Positions 1 through 8,537 of a stretch of 64,000 nucleotides of DNA are shown here, piece after piece. Both the position numbers and the translations under genes were made by a program. Each line of letters begins with the position of its first letter. The first letter of the stretch is position 1. The stretch spans positions 62,001 through 126,000 of the forward strand of contig NZ_JPYO01000007.1 in NCBI RefSeq assembly GCF_000757485.1. Direction: 5' to 3'. Origin of the DNA: Achromobacter sp. RTa. Lineage in GTDB: Bacteria > Pseudomonadota > Gammaproteobacteria > Burkholderiales > Burkholderiaceae_B. Below the pieces are notes generated by a model that saw nothing but the letters and a program-made list of their open reading frames with translations, did not search any database and was not told the DNA's origin.

Positions 1-543
1 GCCGCTGGCCAGCACCGCCACGCGGCTGTCGCTTTCTTCGATGGCCTGGCGCAGCGCGGCCCCGAAGCGCCGGCTTTCATCCAGCGCGTGCCAGGCGCAC
101 CAGGCCGCCACGGACACCACGTTGAAGCGGCCGTCCCCGTTCATGTAGCGCATCGGCACCAGCGTGCCGTATTCCAGCTCCAGGCTGTCGATTTCGTGCG
201 ATCTGGCGCCCACGCCGGCTGCGTTCGCGCATTCGGCGATGCGGCGGCCCAGTTGCGGATTGCCGCGATAGGCGTAATCCATGTCTTTGATGAAATGCGG
301 CAGTTCGTTGCTGGTGTAGCGGCCTTTGAAACCCGCATTGCAATTGACGTGGTAGCCGGCGTTGACCAGCCAGTGCACGTCCAGCACGACAAGGGTGTCC
401 ACGTCCAGGTCCCGGCACCGCTGGCCGATGATGCGGTGCCCTTGGATCGCGGCTTCCCGGCAGCCCTGGTGTTTGCCGGGAAGCTCCGACAGGTACATGG
501 ACGGCACATGCGTCACCTTGGCCGCCAGCGCGAGCTTGCCCAT
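1..543 (-). CDS. hpaD: 3,4-dihydroxyphenylacetate 2,3-dioxygenase, partial (3' end outside window)
   Basis: This is the extradiol ring-cleavage dioxygenase of the homoprotocatechuate pathway. It opens 3,4-dihydroxyphenylacetate to 5-carboxymethyl-2-hydroxymuconate semialdehyde in the cytosol. The protein begins MGKLALAAKVTHVPSMYLSE and continues with SNELPHFIKDMDYAYRGNP and LEYGTLVPMRYMN, all typical of enterobacterial-type HpaD (LigB superfamily). 181 codons are visible, and the family is usually about 280 residues, so the C-terminal third lies beyond base 1. It follows hpaE by 37 bases on the same strand, and HpaE consumes the HpaD product, so the two are almost certainly co-transcribed. 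Confidence 0.95.
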   Translation of the reverse strand, partial: MGKLALAAKVTHVPSMYLSELPGKHQGCREAAIQGHRIIGQRCRDLDVDTLVVLDVHWLVNAGYHVNCNAGFKGRYTSNELPHFIKDMDYAYRGNPQLGRRIAECANAAGVGARSHEIDSLELEYGTLVPMRYMNGDGRFNVVSVAAWCAWHALDESRRFGAALRQAIEESDSRVAVLASG

Positions 544-580
544 GATCTGGTCTCCTTCGTTCTCGTGAATTGCAGCGGGC

Positions 581-2047
581 TCAGACGCCCCATTTCGGAA
601 TGTGGTGGCTGCCCATCGACAGGCACACGTTCTTGATCTCGGCGAAGACTTCGTAGCTGTATTCGCCGCCTTCGCGCCCCGTGCCGGATTCCTTGGTGCC
701 GCCGAAGGGCTGGCGCAGGTCGCGCACGTTCTGGCTGTTGATGAACACCATGCCGGCTTCGATGCCACGGGCAAGGCGATGCGCGCGGCCGATATCGCTG
801 GTCCAGACATACGACGCCAGGCCGTACTTCACGTCGTTGGCCAGCGCCAGGCCTTCGGCCTCGTCCTCGAACGGCAACAGGCAGGCGACGGGGCCGAAGA
901 TCTCTTCCTGCGCGCAGCGCATGCGGTTGTCGACGTCGGCCAGCACCGTGGGGCTGACGAAGTTTCCGCCCGCAAGACTGGCCGGCAGGCCCGCGGGACG
1001 GCCGGCGCCGCCCGCGAGGATGCGCGCGCCTTCCTGCTCGGCCAGGCGGATGTAGCCCGTGACCTTTTCCCAGTGCGCGCGCGAGATCATTGCGCCCACG
1101 TGGGTCTTTTCGTCGGTCGGGTCGCCCACGGCCAGCCGGCGCGCCCGCTCCGCGAACCTCCGCACGAAATCGTCATAGATGGTCCGCTGCACGAAAATCC
1201 GCGAACCGGCGGTGCAGCGTTCGCCGTTGAGCGAAAAGATGGTGAACAGGGCCGCGTCCAGCGCGCGCTCCACGTCCGCATCGTCGAAGACCAGCACGGG
1301 GGACTTGCCGCCCAGCTCCATGGAGTACTTCTTGACGCCGCCCGCGCTGGCCAGGATCTTCTTGCCCGTGGCCGTGCCGCCCGTGAACGAGATTGCGCGC
1401 ACGCCGGGATGCCGCACCAGCGCGTCGCCCGCCGTGGCGCCATAGCCCTGCACCACGTTCAGCACGCCGGCCGGAATGCCGGCCTCCAGCGCCAGCATGC
1501 CCAGTTGGTCGGCCGTCAGCGGCGACAGCTCGGACATTTTCAGCACGGCGGTGTTGCCCAGCGCCAGGCAAGGGGCCGTCTTCCAGGTGGCCGTCATGAA
1601 CGGAACGTTCCATGGCGATACCAGCGCGCACACGCCCACGGGCTGGTACAGCGTGTAGTTGAGCATCTGGTCGTCCACCGGATAGGTGTGGCCGTTCATT
1701 CGGGTGCACACCTCGGCGAAGAAATTGAAATTCTCGGAGGCGCGCGGGATCAGCTGCTTGCGGGTCTGTGAAATAGGAAGGCCGGTATCGCGCGTTTCCA
1801 GTTCGGCCAGCGCCGGCACGTTCTGGTCGATCAGCTCGCCCAGCCTGCGCATCAGGCGGGCGCGTTCCTTTGCGGGAGTGCCGGCCCACTTGGGAAAGGC
1901 CTCGGCCGCGGCGGCTACGGCCGCATCGATTTCCGCCTGGCCGCCCGCGGCCACTTCGCCGATGGCCTCGCCCGTGGCCGGGTTGTAGGTGATGAAGCGG
2001 TCCGGGCTGTCGACCTGCCTGCCGTTGATCCAGTGTTTGATGCTCAC
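581..2047 (-). CDS. hpaE: 5-carboxymethyl-2-hydroxymuconate semialdehyde dehydrogenase
   Basis: This NAD-dependent aldehyde dehydrogenase oxidises the ring-cleavage product of HpaD to 5-carboxymethyl-2-hydroxymuconate. The ALDH core is clear: catalytic Glu in MELGGKSP (about residue 244) and catalytic Cys in LNGERCTAGSR (about residue 278), 34 residues apart as expected. I chose the GTG start at 2047 because AAGGAG lies six bases upstream. The resulting 488-residue protein (VSIKHWINGRQV...) has the usual HpaE length. A 30-residue upstream extension to an ATG at 2137 would run through the operator region and is unlikely. It is the first gene of the leftward hpaE-hpaD operon. Confidence 0.95.
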   Translation of the reverse strand: MSIKHWINGRQVDSPDRFITYNPATGEAIGEVAAGGQAEIDAAVAAAAEAFPKWAGTPAKERARLMRRLGELIDQNVPALAELETRDTGLPISQTRKQLIPRASENFNFFAEVCTRMNGHTYPVDDQMLNYTLYQPVGVCALVSPWNVPFMTATWKTAPCLALGNTAVLKMSELSPLTADQLGMLALEAGIPAGVLNVVQGYGATAGDALVRHPGVRAISFTGGTATGKKILASAGGVKKYSMELGGKSPVLVFDDADVERALDAALFTIFSLNGERCTAGSRIFVQRTIYDDFVRRFAERARRLAVGDPTDEKTHVGAMISRAHWEKVTGYIRLAEQEGARILAGGAGRPAGLPASLAGGNFVSPTVLADVDNRMRCAQEEIFGPVACLLPFEDEAEGLALANDVKYGLASYVWTSDIGRAHRLARGIEAGMVFINSQNVRDLRQPFGGTKESGTGREGGEYSYEVFAEIKNVCLSMGSHHIPKWGV

Positions 2048-2095
2048 GCTCGGCTCCTTGGCCTGGGTCTGCGCCGGAACCGTCCGGGCAGATAT

Positions 2096-2137
2096 AATTA
2101 ACACGTTAACATTATGCTGGCCCGCCCCCACTGTCAA
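2096..2137 (-). promoter_or_regulatory. hpaE promoter with palindromic operator
   Basis: On the minus strand a perfect TTGACA (2132-2137) is followed, after 17 bases, by TAATGT (2109-2114); CATAAT at 15 bases is an alternative. The palindrome TTAACACGTTAA (2098-2109, weakly extended to 2096-2113) overlaps the -10 and probable start site. It shares the TTAACAYG core with the palindrome on the other side of the intergenic region. That fits repression by a dimeric MarR-family protein such as HpaR. No hpaR gene is in the window, so the regulator is inferred. Confidence 0.7.
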
Positions 2138-2175
2138 CGGCGGGAAACCCCGAACCGGACGGGTCTACCCGCGCA

Positions 2176-2221
2176 TTGTCACTGCCGGCCCTTTTCGCTA
2201 AACTAATTAACATGCTAATTA
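2176..2221 (+). promoter_or_regulatory. hpaFG1 promoter with palindromic operator
   Basis: TTGTCA (2176-2181) is separated by 17 bases from TAAACT (2199-2204), a plausible sigma-70 promoter for the rightward hpa operon. Immediately downstream, AATTAACATGCTAATT (2205-2220) is a palindrome with seven of eight arm positions matching, sitting over the expected transcription start and 19 bases before the ATG at 2240. Its core matches the hpaE-side operator, so both divergent promoters probably answer to the same repressor. Confidence 0.68.
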
Positions 2222-2239
2222 CTTTGTGTGGAGCGTGCC

Positions 2240-3289
2240 ATGCCCCATATCTGGATTGAGTATTCGGGCAACCTGGCCCTGGATACCGCCAAGCTGATGC
2301 GGACGGTGCAGGATGCCGCCGTGGGCGACGGCAGCCTGTTCCCGCTGGCAGGCGCGCGCACCCGGGCCCTGCGCGTGGACGACTGCCTGATCGTCGACGG
2401 CCATCCCGACAACGCCTTTGTCCACGTGGTGCTGCGCATCGGCCACGGCCGCAGCGATGCGCAGAAAGCCGCGCTGGGCGAGCGCGTGTTCCGGGCGCTG
2501 ACGGCGGAGCTGGCCCCGGCGATGGCCTCGCGCCCTCTCGGCATTTCGATGCAGATCGAAGAGGCCGACCCGGTGCTGAACTACAAGCTCAACAACTACC
2601 GCGATTACCTCGCGGCGCGCGCCGCTCGGGCGGCCACGCCCATGCCCAGGACGGTGGTGGGCGCGGCCCTCAATACGCCCGAGGCGCTGGCCGCGCTGGG
2701 CGAGGCCATCGACGCCGCGCCCTACAAGGGCGCTCCCAAGGCGCCCGTGCTCTACATCAAGCCCGCCAACACTTATGCGCGCGATGGCGCCGCCATCACG
2801 CTGCCTGCCGACGTGGACGAAGTGGAGATAGGGGCCTGCCTGGGCGTCGTGTTCTCGCGCCGCGCCACCCGCGTCGACGAAGCCGAGGCGCTGGACTACG
2901 TGGCGGGCTACCGCGTCGTCGCCGACCTGTCCGTGCCGCACGCCAGCTACTTCCGCCCCGCGCTCAAGCAGAAGTGCCGCGACGGCTTCTGCCCCATCGG
3001 CGCGGAATTCGCGCCCGCCGCGTCCATCGCCGATCCCGACGCGCTGGACATCGAGGTGCGGATCGACGGCGTGGTGGCGCAGCGCGCCAGCACGGCGGGC
3101 CTGATCCGGCCGGTGGCCCGCCTGATCGCCGACGTGACCCGGTTCATGAGCCTGGAGGCGGGCGACATCCTGCTGGTCGGCGCCCCGCCGGGCGCGCCGC
3201 GCGCGCGCGCCGGCCAGCGCTACGACATCCGCATCGCGCAGGTCGGCACGCTGGCCAATACCCTGGCGGCGCAGCGCGCCGGCCTGTGA
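2240..3289 (+). CDS. fused 5-carboxymethyl-2-hydroxymuconate delta-isomerase / HpaG1-type isomerase-decarboxylase subunit
   Basis: Residues 1 to about 127 (MPHIWIEYSGNLA...NYKLNNYRDYLAARA) are a complete HpaF, the tautomerase-fold delta-isomerase that uses its N-terminal proline. Residues from about 136 to the end (RTVVGAALN...YIKPANTYARDG...GDILLVGAPPGAPRAR) are a fumarylacetoacetate-hydrolase-fold domain like HpaG1, the N-terminal half of the OPET decarboxylase/isomerase. In enterobacteria HpaF is separate and G1 is joined to G2; here F is joined to G1. The ATG at 2240 is preferred over the GTG at 2228 because it gives Met-Pro, leaving Pro as the N-terminus, and GGAG precedes it. HpaG2 follows after 16 bases. 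Confidence 0.9.
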   Translation: MPHIWIEYSGNLALDTAKLMRTVQDAAVGDGSLFPLAGARTRALRVDDCLIVDGHPDNAFVHVVLRIGHGRSDAQKAALGERVFRALTAELAPAMASRPLGISMQIEEADPVLNYKLNNYRDYLAARAARAATPMPRTVVGAALNTPEALAALGEAIDAAPYKGAPKAPVLYIKPANTYARDGAAITLPADVDEVEIGACLGVVFSRRATRVDEAEALDYVAGYRVVADLSVPHASYFRPALKQKCRDGFCPIGAEFAPAASIADPDALDIEVRIDGVVAQRASTAGLIRPVARLIADVTRFMSLEAGDILLVGAPPGAPRARAGQRYDIRIAQVGTLANTLAAQRAGL

Positions 3290-3305
3290 CCGAAGGAGCC
3301 TCGCG

Positions 3306-4055
3306 ATGAAACATGCCCGCATTTCCCTGGACGGCGCCATCCATGCCGCGACCGAAGCCGGCCCGGGTCGCGTCCGGCTGGCCGATGGCCGCGAACTGCC
3401 CGAAGACGCGGTGACGTGGCTGCCGCCCATCGAGCCCCGCACGACGTTCACGCTGGCCATCAATTACGCCGACCACGCCAAGGAGCTGGCGTTCAAGGCG
3501 CCCGAGGAGCCGCTGGGCTTCCTGAAGGCCGCCAACACGTTCATCGGCCACCGCTCGCAGACCTTGCGCCCCGCCGACGTCGCCTTCATGCACTATGAAT
3601 GCGAGCTGGCCGTGGTGATCGGCAAGACGGCCAGCAAGGTCGGCCGCGACCAGGCCTACGGCTACGTGGCCGGCTACACGGTGGCCAACGACTACGCGCT
3701 GCGCGATTACCTGGAAAACTGGTACCGCCCCAACCTACGCGTGAAAAGCCGCGACACCTGCACGCCCCTGGGGCCTTGGCTGGTGGACCGGGACGACGTC
3801 CCGGACCCCATGAACCTGAACCTGCGCACCACCGTCAACGGCGTCGAAACGCAGCGCGGCAACACGCGCGACATGGTGTTCGACGTGCCCGCGCTGATCG
3901 AGTACTTCAGCAGCTTCATGACGCTCTCGCCCGGCGACCTGATCCTGACGGGCACGCCCGACGGCGTCGTCAACGTCCAGCCCGGCGACGAGGTCGTGAC
4001 CGAAATCGAAGGCATCGGCCGGCTGGTCAACACGCTGGTCCCCTACCCGACTTGA
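3306..4055 (+). CDS. hpaG2: HpaG2-type 2-hydroxyhepta-2,4-diene-1,7-dioate isomerase / OPET decarboxylase subunit
   Basis: This 249-residue fumarylacetoacetate-hydrolase-fold protein corresponds to the C-terminal half of enterobacterial HpaG/HpcE. It takes part in decarboxylation of 5-oxopent-3-ene-1,2,5-tricarboxylate and isomerisation of the diene product. Visible family signatures are LAINYADHAKEL, the metal-binding FMHYECELAVVIGK region with acidic ligands, and LSPGDLILTGTPDGV near the end. An AAGGAG ribosome binding site lies seven bases before the ATG. It sits between the HpaF-G1 fusion and hpaH in one operon and probably assembles with the G1 domain. Confidence 0.93.
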   Translation: MKHARISLDGAIHAATEAGPGRVRLADGRELPEDAVTWLPPIEPRTTFTLAINYADHAKELAFKAPEEPLGFLKAANTFIGHRSQTLRPADVAFMHYECELAVVIGKTASKVGRDQAYGYVAGYTVANDYALRDYLENWYRPNLRVKSRDTCTPLGPWLVDRDDVPDPMNLNLRTTVNGVETQRGNTRDMVFDVPALIEYFSSFMTLSPGDLILTGTPDGVVNVQPGDEVVTEIEGIGRLVNTLVPYPT

Positions 4056-4078
4056 ATCCCCACCCATCAGGAATCCGC

Positions 4079-4882
4079 ATGCTGGACACCCACACCGTGC
4101 GCGCCATCGCCGCGCGCCTGCACGACGCCGAACGCGCCCGACGGCAGATCCGCCAGGTCTCGCTCGAACACCCCGACATCGATATCGCCGACGCCTACGC
4201 CATCCAGCGCGCCTGGATGGACATCAAGCTGGTCGAAGGCCGCGTCAAGCGGGGCCACAAGATCGGGCTGACCTCGCGCGCCATGCAGCAGGCCTCCCAG
4301 ATCGACGAGCCGGATTTCGGCATGCTGCTGGACGATATGTTCTTCGACGACGGCGCCGACATACCGGCCGGCCGGTTCATTCTGCCGCGGCTGGAGGTCG
4401 AACTTGCCTTCGTGCTGGGCAAGCGCCTGCAGGGCCCCGGCGTCACGCTGTTCCAGGTATACGACGCCGTGGACTACGTGATCCCCGCGCTGGAGATCAT
4501 CGACGCGCGCTCGCATGGCATCGATCCCGACACCAAGCGCCCCCGCAAGGTGTTCGACACCATCGCCGACAACGCGGCCAACGCGGGCGTGGTGATGGGC
4601 GGACGGCCCGTGAAAATCGGCGACCTGGACCTGCGCTGGATCGGCGCCATCCTGTCGCGCAACGCCGTGATCGAAGAAACGGGCGTGGCCGCCGGCGTCT
4701 TGAACCATCCCGCCAATGGCGTAGTATGGCTGGCTAACAAGCTGGCCGCCCATGACGTGGCGCTGGAAGCGGGCGAGATCGTCCTGTCGGGCTCCTTCAC
4801 CCGGCCGGTGGCCGCCCGCGCCGGCGACACCTTCAACGTCGACTACGGCGCGCTCGGCTCCGTCAACTGCCATTTCATTTGA
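4079..4882 (+). CDS. hpaH: 2-oxo-hept-4-ene-1,7-dioate hydratase
   Basis: This hydratase adds water to 2-oxohept-4-ene-1,7-dioate to give 4-hydroxy-2-oxoheptanedioate, the substrate of HpaI. The start at 4079 ([20 protein letters not shown]) gives exactly the family length of 267 residues. Conserved stretches include [32 protein letters not shown], and [20 protein letters not shown]. It begins 23 bases after hpaG2, with a CAGGA ribosome binding site, and is followed at once by hpaI. Confidence 0.95.
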   Translation: MLDTHTVRAIAARLHDAERARRQIRQVSLEHPDIDIADAYAIQRAWMDIKLVEGRVKRGHKIGLTSRAMQQASQIDEPDFGMLLDDMFFDDGADIPAGRFILPRLEVELAFVLGKRLQGPGVTLFQVYDAVDYVIPALEIIDARSHGIDPDTKRPRKVFDTIADNAANAGVVMGGRPVKIGDLDLRWIGAILSRNAVIEETGVAAGVLNHPANGVVWLANKLAAHDVALEAGEIVLSGSFTRPVAARAGDTFNVDYGALGSVNCHFI

Positions 4883-4896
4883 GCGATCTGCCGCCC

Positions 4897-5697
4897 ATGG
4901 ACATCCTGACCAATACCTTCAAGCGCGCCCTGCAAGACGGCAAACCCCAGATCGGCCTGTGGGCCGGCCTGTGCAACGCCTACTCCATCGAGATCGTCGC
5001 GGGCGCCGGCTTCGACTGGCTGGTGATCGACGGCGAGCATTCACCCAACACGCTGCAGACCACGCTTGCGCAGCTGCAATCGATGGCGGCCTATCCGGCG
5101 GCCCCGGTGGTGCGGCCCGCCTGGAACGATGCCGTCCTGATCAAGCAGATCCTGGACGCGGGCGCGCAGACGCTGCTGGTGCCCATGGTGCAATCCGCCG
5201 AGGAAGCCGAGGCCGCCGTCGCGGCGGTGCGCTATCCGCCGCAAGGCATCCGCGGCGTAGGCAGCGCGCTGGCCCGCTCGTCGCGCTGGAACCGCATCCC
5301 CAACTACCTGGAACGCGCCAACGACGAAATGTGCGTGCTGGTGCAGATCGAAACCCCGCGCAGCGTCGAAGCGCTCGACGAAATCCTTGCCGTGGACGGG
5401 GTGGACGGCGCCTTCATCGGGCCGGCCGACCTGTCGGCCAGCATGGGATACCTGGGCCAGCCGGACCACCCGGAAGTCACCAAGGCAATCGACGACGTGA
5501 TCAAGCGCATCGTCCGTTCCGGCAAGGCCGCCGGCATCCTGCACAGCGGCATCGAACAGGCCAGGCACTACCTGTCGTTGGGCGCCACCTTCGTCGCCGT
5601 GGGCGTGGACGCCATCCTGCTGGCGCGCGCGGCCGAACAACTGGCGGGCCAGTTCAAGAACGTCGCCGCGCCCGCCGCCTCGAAGGGCCCCTACTGA
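4897..5697 (+). CDS. hpaI: 4-hydroxy-2-oxoheptanedioate aldolase
   Basis: This class II pyruvate aldolase cleaves 4-hydroxy-2-oxoheptane-1,7-dioate to pyruvate and succinate semialdehyde, the last step of the pathway. The 266-residue protein shows the HpcH/HpaI signatures [14 protein letters not shown], the metal-binding [17 protein letters not shown], and [16 protein letters not shown]. The ATG at 4897 is preferred to a TTG at 4879 that overlaps the hpaH stop, because E. coli HpaI aligns from this Met. It is last in the rightward operon and ends convergently 12 bases from the next gene. Confidence 0.95.
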   Translation: MDILTNTFKRALQDGKPQIGLWAGLCNAYSIEIVAGAGFDWLVIDGEHSPNTLQTTLAQLQSMAAYPAAPVVRPAWNDAVLIKQILDAGAQTLLVPMVQSAEEAEAAVAAVRYPPQGIRGVGSALARSSRWNRIPNYLERANDEMCVLVQIETPRSVEALDEILAVDGVDGAFIGPADLSASMGYLGQPDHPEVTKAIDDVIKRIVRSGKAAGILHSGIEQARHYLSLGATFVAVGVDAILLARAAEQLAGQFKNVAAPAASKGPY

Positions 5698-5709
5698 GCG
5701 TACCGAGCG

Positions 5710-6468
5710 CTACGCGGCCCTGGCCGCGCCGAGAAATGCCCGCAGTGCCGCATTGAACAGAAGCGGACATTCCAGGTGCGCGGCGTGTCCGCTGTCCGGC
5801 AGGACGCACAGGCTGCCCTGGTCCAGCGCCGCCCGCAGGGCCAGCGCCGAGGCCAGCGGATGGCTGCGCTCATGCTCGCCCAGGATCACCAGCGCCGGCG
5901 CTTGGGCCATGCGCAGGCGCTGGCTGAAATCCACGCCCTGTGCGGCCTCGATCATCGCCGCCCCGCCTGCCGCGCTCATGGACGCGCCGTCCTCCAGGCA
6001 CGCTGCGTAGGCCGGATGCCGTTCTCCCTCCCTGAACCAGGTCGCCAGCACGCGGCGGGCCGTGGCCCCCGGGCCATCCGCGCGCAGACGCGCCAGGGTC
6101 TGCTCGATGGATTCGAAGCGCGCGGCGGGATCCATCCGCAAGCCCGAACCGTACAGCACCGCGCGCCCGACCCGGGCCGGCGCATCGCAAAGCAGCTGCT
6201 GCACGACGAAGCCGCTGAATGAATGGCCCAGGACGTCGAAGCTGGAGAAGCCCAGATCGTCGGCCAGCGCCAGCAGCGCCCGCGCATAGGCGGGCAAGCC
6301 CCGCAGCGGCTCCGCCCGCGAGGCGCGCCCGAAGCCGGGCCAATCCGGCGCGATCACGTCGCGCGTGTCCGCCAGCTCCGCCATCAGGTCCCGCCAGATC
6401 GCGGACGACGAGCAGAAGCCATGCAGCAGGAACAACGGCCGGCCCGAGCCTCGGCGTTCGAATTCCAT
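5710..6468 (-). CDS. alpha/beta hydrolase
   Basis: This is a 252-residue alpha/beta-hydrolase-fold enzyme, cytosolic since no signal peptide is seen. The oxyanion region LFLLHGFCSSS, the nucleophile elbow GHSFSG (Ser83) and the C-terminal histidine in DSGHAAHLE (His228) are in the right order for a catalytic triad. The start at 6468 follows GAGGAG. It is the last gene of an operon with a Bug binding protein (10 bases upstream) and an MBL-fold hydrolase, and hpaI ends convergently beside it. The substrate cannot be told from sequence; hydrolysis of an ester, lactone or C-C bond of an imported organic acid is a guess from context. Confidence 0.85.
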   Translation of the reverse strand: MEFERRGSGRPLFLLHGFCSSSAIWRDLMAELADTRDVIAPDWPGFGRASRAEPLRGLPAYARALLALADDLGFSSFDVLGHSFSGFVVQQLLCDAPARVGRAVLYGSGLRMDPAARFESIEQTLARLRADGPGATARRVLATWFREGERHPAYAACLEDGASMSAAGGAAMIEAAQGVDFSQRLRMAQAPALVILGEHERSHPLASALALRAALDQGSLCVLPDSGHAAHLECPLLFNAALRAFLGAARAA

Positions 6469-6478
6469 GGCGCCCTCC

Positions 6479-7456
6479 TCAGTTGTCCAGCACCACGCCG
6501 GACTCGCGCACCACGGCCTGCCATTGGCGGGCTTCGTTCCGCCATTCCTCGGCGAACGACGCCGGCGAGTCCCGTCCGGGCACGAAGCCGTTGGCAAGAT
6601 AGGCCTGGCGCACCTCGGGCAGGTCCAGCACCTCGCGCAAGGCGCCGGCAAAACGCGCGACGCGGTCGGCCGGCGTGCCCTTGGGCGCGGCAAACCCCCA
6701 CCAGTTGCCCTGCACCACGTCCGGCATGCCGGCCTCGGCGGCGGTGGGCACGTCGGGCAAGCCGGCGAAGCGCTGTGGCGCCGCCACGGCCAACGCCCGG
6801 ACCCTGCCCTGCGGCATGTAGGCGGCCGCTATGCTGTAGCCCCCGACATACATCTGGATCTCGTTCGCCAGCAGGGCCTGCACGCCCGGCGTCGAACCGC
6901 GGTAGGCGATGTGCGTCATGCCGGCGCCCATCGCCTTGGACAGGCGGTAGGCCGACAGGTGGGGCGTGGTGCCCATGCCCGGCGAACCGTAGTTCAGCTT
7001 GCCCTTCTGCGCGCGCGCATACTGCTCGAAGTGCGGGTAGTCCGCCGCCGGGACCTGCGAGCCGACGTAGACGAAGGCCGGCACGTCCGCCAGCTTGCCC
7101 ACGGGCTCCAGGTCCGCCAGGGGATCGAAGCCCAGCTTCCGGTACAGGAACTGGTTGATGACGAAATTGTTGGTCGCGCCCAGCACCAGCGTGTAGCCGT
7201 CCGGCTTCGCGCGCGCGACTTCCTGCGCGCCGATATTGCCGCCGGCGCCCGTCTTGTAATCCACCACCACGGGCTGGCCCAGGCGCTTCTCCAGCAAGGG
7301 CTGGATCTGCCGCATGGCGACGTCGCCCGCCGCGCCCGGCGCGTAGGGCAGCACGATGCGGATGGGATGATCGGGATACTGCGCCCGGGCGGCGGGCGGC
7401 GAGACCGCCGCGCCCAAGGCAAGCAAAACGGATACGGCGCAAGTCCGGTACGTCAT
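6479..7456 (-). CDS. Bug/TctC-family periplasmic solute-binding protein
   Basis: This is an exported tripartite-tricarboxylate-transporter type binding protein of 325 residues. A signal peptide ends near ARAQYPDHPIRI; the mature protein carries the family marks IVLPYAPGAAGD, VVVDYKTGAGGNIGA and VARAKPDGYTLVLG. The ATG at 7456 is chosen over a start 13 codons upstream because AGGGAG precedes it and the signal peptide then begins normally. No TctA or TctB membrane subunit is nearby, so it is an orphan receptor, as is common in Bordetella-like genomes. It lies between MBL-hydrolase and alpha/beta-hydrolase genes, so its ligand may be their substrate. Confidence 0.9.
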   Translation of the reverse strand: MTYRTCAVSVLLALGAAVSPPAARAQYPDHPIRIVLPYAPGAAGDVAMRQIQPLLEKRLGQPVVVDYKTGAGGNIGAQEVARAKPDGYTLVLGATNNFVINQFLYRKLGFDPLADLEPVGKLADVPAFVYVGSQVPAADYPHFEQYARAQKGKLNYGSPGMGTTPHLSAYRLSKAMGAGMTHIAYRGSTPGVQALLANEIQMYVGGYSIAAAYMPQGRVRALAVAAPQRFAGLPDVPTAAEAGMPDVVQGNWWGFAAPKGTPADRVARFAGALREVLDLPEVRQAYLANGFVPGRDSPASFAEEWRNEARQWQAVVRESGVVLDN

Positions 7457-7531
7457 GGTGTTCTCCCTGGCCGGCGGGCTGCGGGCCCGCGGCACGCCGT
7501 CCCGAAGGCCGGTTCTTGTTCCCCGCGCAGG

Positions 7532-8425
7532 CTAGAGATCGATGCGCATCAGGTCGTGGGCCAGCCGCAGCGGGCCGGAGTAGTTCTTGCGGATGTCGGC
7601 CACGATCTCGTCCATCAGGTGCGGGCCCATCAGGTCCACCGGCAGGTGCTTGGCCGCGGCGCGCTTGAGCACGGGGCTGGTGGAATCGAAGTGCCCGAAG
7701 TGCGTGGCCACCAGGCTCTTCACATTGGCCTCGCGCGCGATCTTGCCAAGATCGGTCGGGCTCGTGTGCGCGTACGTGCCCACGCCAGTCTTGGCGCGAT
7801 GGGCGATGAACGATTCGGGAAACGTGCACTCGTGGATGAGCAGGTCCGCGTCCCGGGCCAGGCGCACCATGGCCTCGCAAGGCGCGGTGTCGCCGCTGAA
7901 CGCGATGACCTTGCCTTCCGCCTCCACGCGCACGCCGAAGCACTCACAGACCTCGCGCGGGATGTGCTCGACCCAGTCCACCGAAATGCGGACCTTGCCG
8001 TCCTCGAAGACCACGCCCGGGCTGACTTCGCGCACCTCGGGCCGGGCTGCCTCGATATTGGCCTGGCGCACCGGATAGGCGCTGCGCGCCCGGAAATCCG
8101 TCTGGTACGCGCCGTTCTCGAACAGGTGGTCGACGAAGTGGCGCGTGCCCTTCGGCCCCAGCACCAGCGGCGCGCCCTGCCTGTTCAGCATCCAGCTGGA
8201 GATCACGAAATAGGGGTAGTCGCAGATATGGTCGTGGTGCAGGTGCGTCAGGAACACGAAGCCGACCTTCGCAGGGTCGACATTGGCGCGCACCATCTGG
8301 CGCGTGGCGCCCTCGCCGCAATCGAACAGGTAGTGCGTATCGTCATCCAGCGTCAGCAGGATGGCGGATTGGCCCCGGTCGGGATCGGGCAGCGCGGCGC
8401 CGGTGCCCAGCATCGTGATCTTCAT
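7532..8425 (-). CDS. MBL-fold metallo-hydrolase (RNase Z / arylsulfatase-like)
   Basis: This 297-residue metallo-beta-lactamase-fold enzyme has the metal motif HLHHDH (His61, His63, Asp65, His66), the bridging Asp in AFSGDTAPCE, a histidine in LIHECTFPESF and the last ligand His in ATHFGHFD. The start MKITMLGTGAALPDPDRGQ is typical of the RNase Z/ElaC-like branch, but bacteria keep true RNase Z as a lone gene. Here it heads an operon with a Bug protein and an alpha/beta hydrolase, so a catabolic ester, lactone or sulfate hydrolase is more likely. A LysR regulator is divergent. Confidence 0.87.
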   Translation of the reverse strand: MKITMLGTGAALPDPDRGQSAILLTLDDDTHYLFDCGEGATRQMVRANVDPAKVGFVFLTHLHHDHICDYPYFVISSWMLNRQGAPLVLGPKGTRHFVDHLFENGAYQTDFRARSAYPVRQANIEAARPEVREVSPGVVFEDGKVRISVDWVEHIPREVCECFGVRVEAEGKVIAFSGDTAPCEAMVRLARDADLLIHECTFPESFIAHRAKTGVGTYAHTSPTDLGKIAREANVKSLVATHFGHFDSTSPVLKRAAAKHLPVDLMGPHLMDEIVADIRKNYSGPLRLAHDLMRIDL

Positions 8426-8487
8426 GGTTTCCCCTTTTTCGCAGCACGGTTGAACTGCGATCCAGTATAGGTACGGGGTGCATACAA

Positions 8488-8504
8488 TCTAATCAATTAT
8501 TAGA
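8488..8504. promoter_or_regulatory. LysR-type operator
   Basis: TCTAATCAATTATTAGA is an inverted repeat with six-base arms and a five-base centre, containing the T-N11-A pattern typical of LysR binding sites. It lies between the divergent MBL-hydrolase and LysR genes, 34 bases before the LysR ATG. Binding by the neighbouring regulator is inferred. Confidence 0.6.
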
Positions 8505-8537
8505 ATGCTGTGATAACCAATCGGAATCTTAAAAACC

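Noticed and set aside
3599-4078. Long N-terminal extension of hpaH
   Set aside because: It lies within hpaG2 in another frame; HpaH has its normal length from ATG 4079.
7532-8425. True RNase Z (tRNA processing)
   Set aside because: Operon context with a Bug receptor and a hydrolase, and LysR control, argue against a housekeeping tRNA enzyme, although the fold is related.
6365-8470. 701-codon open frame opposite the hydrolase, Bug and MBL genes
   Set aside because: It crosses three genes with clear families on the other strand and has low-complexity Arg/His-rich content.
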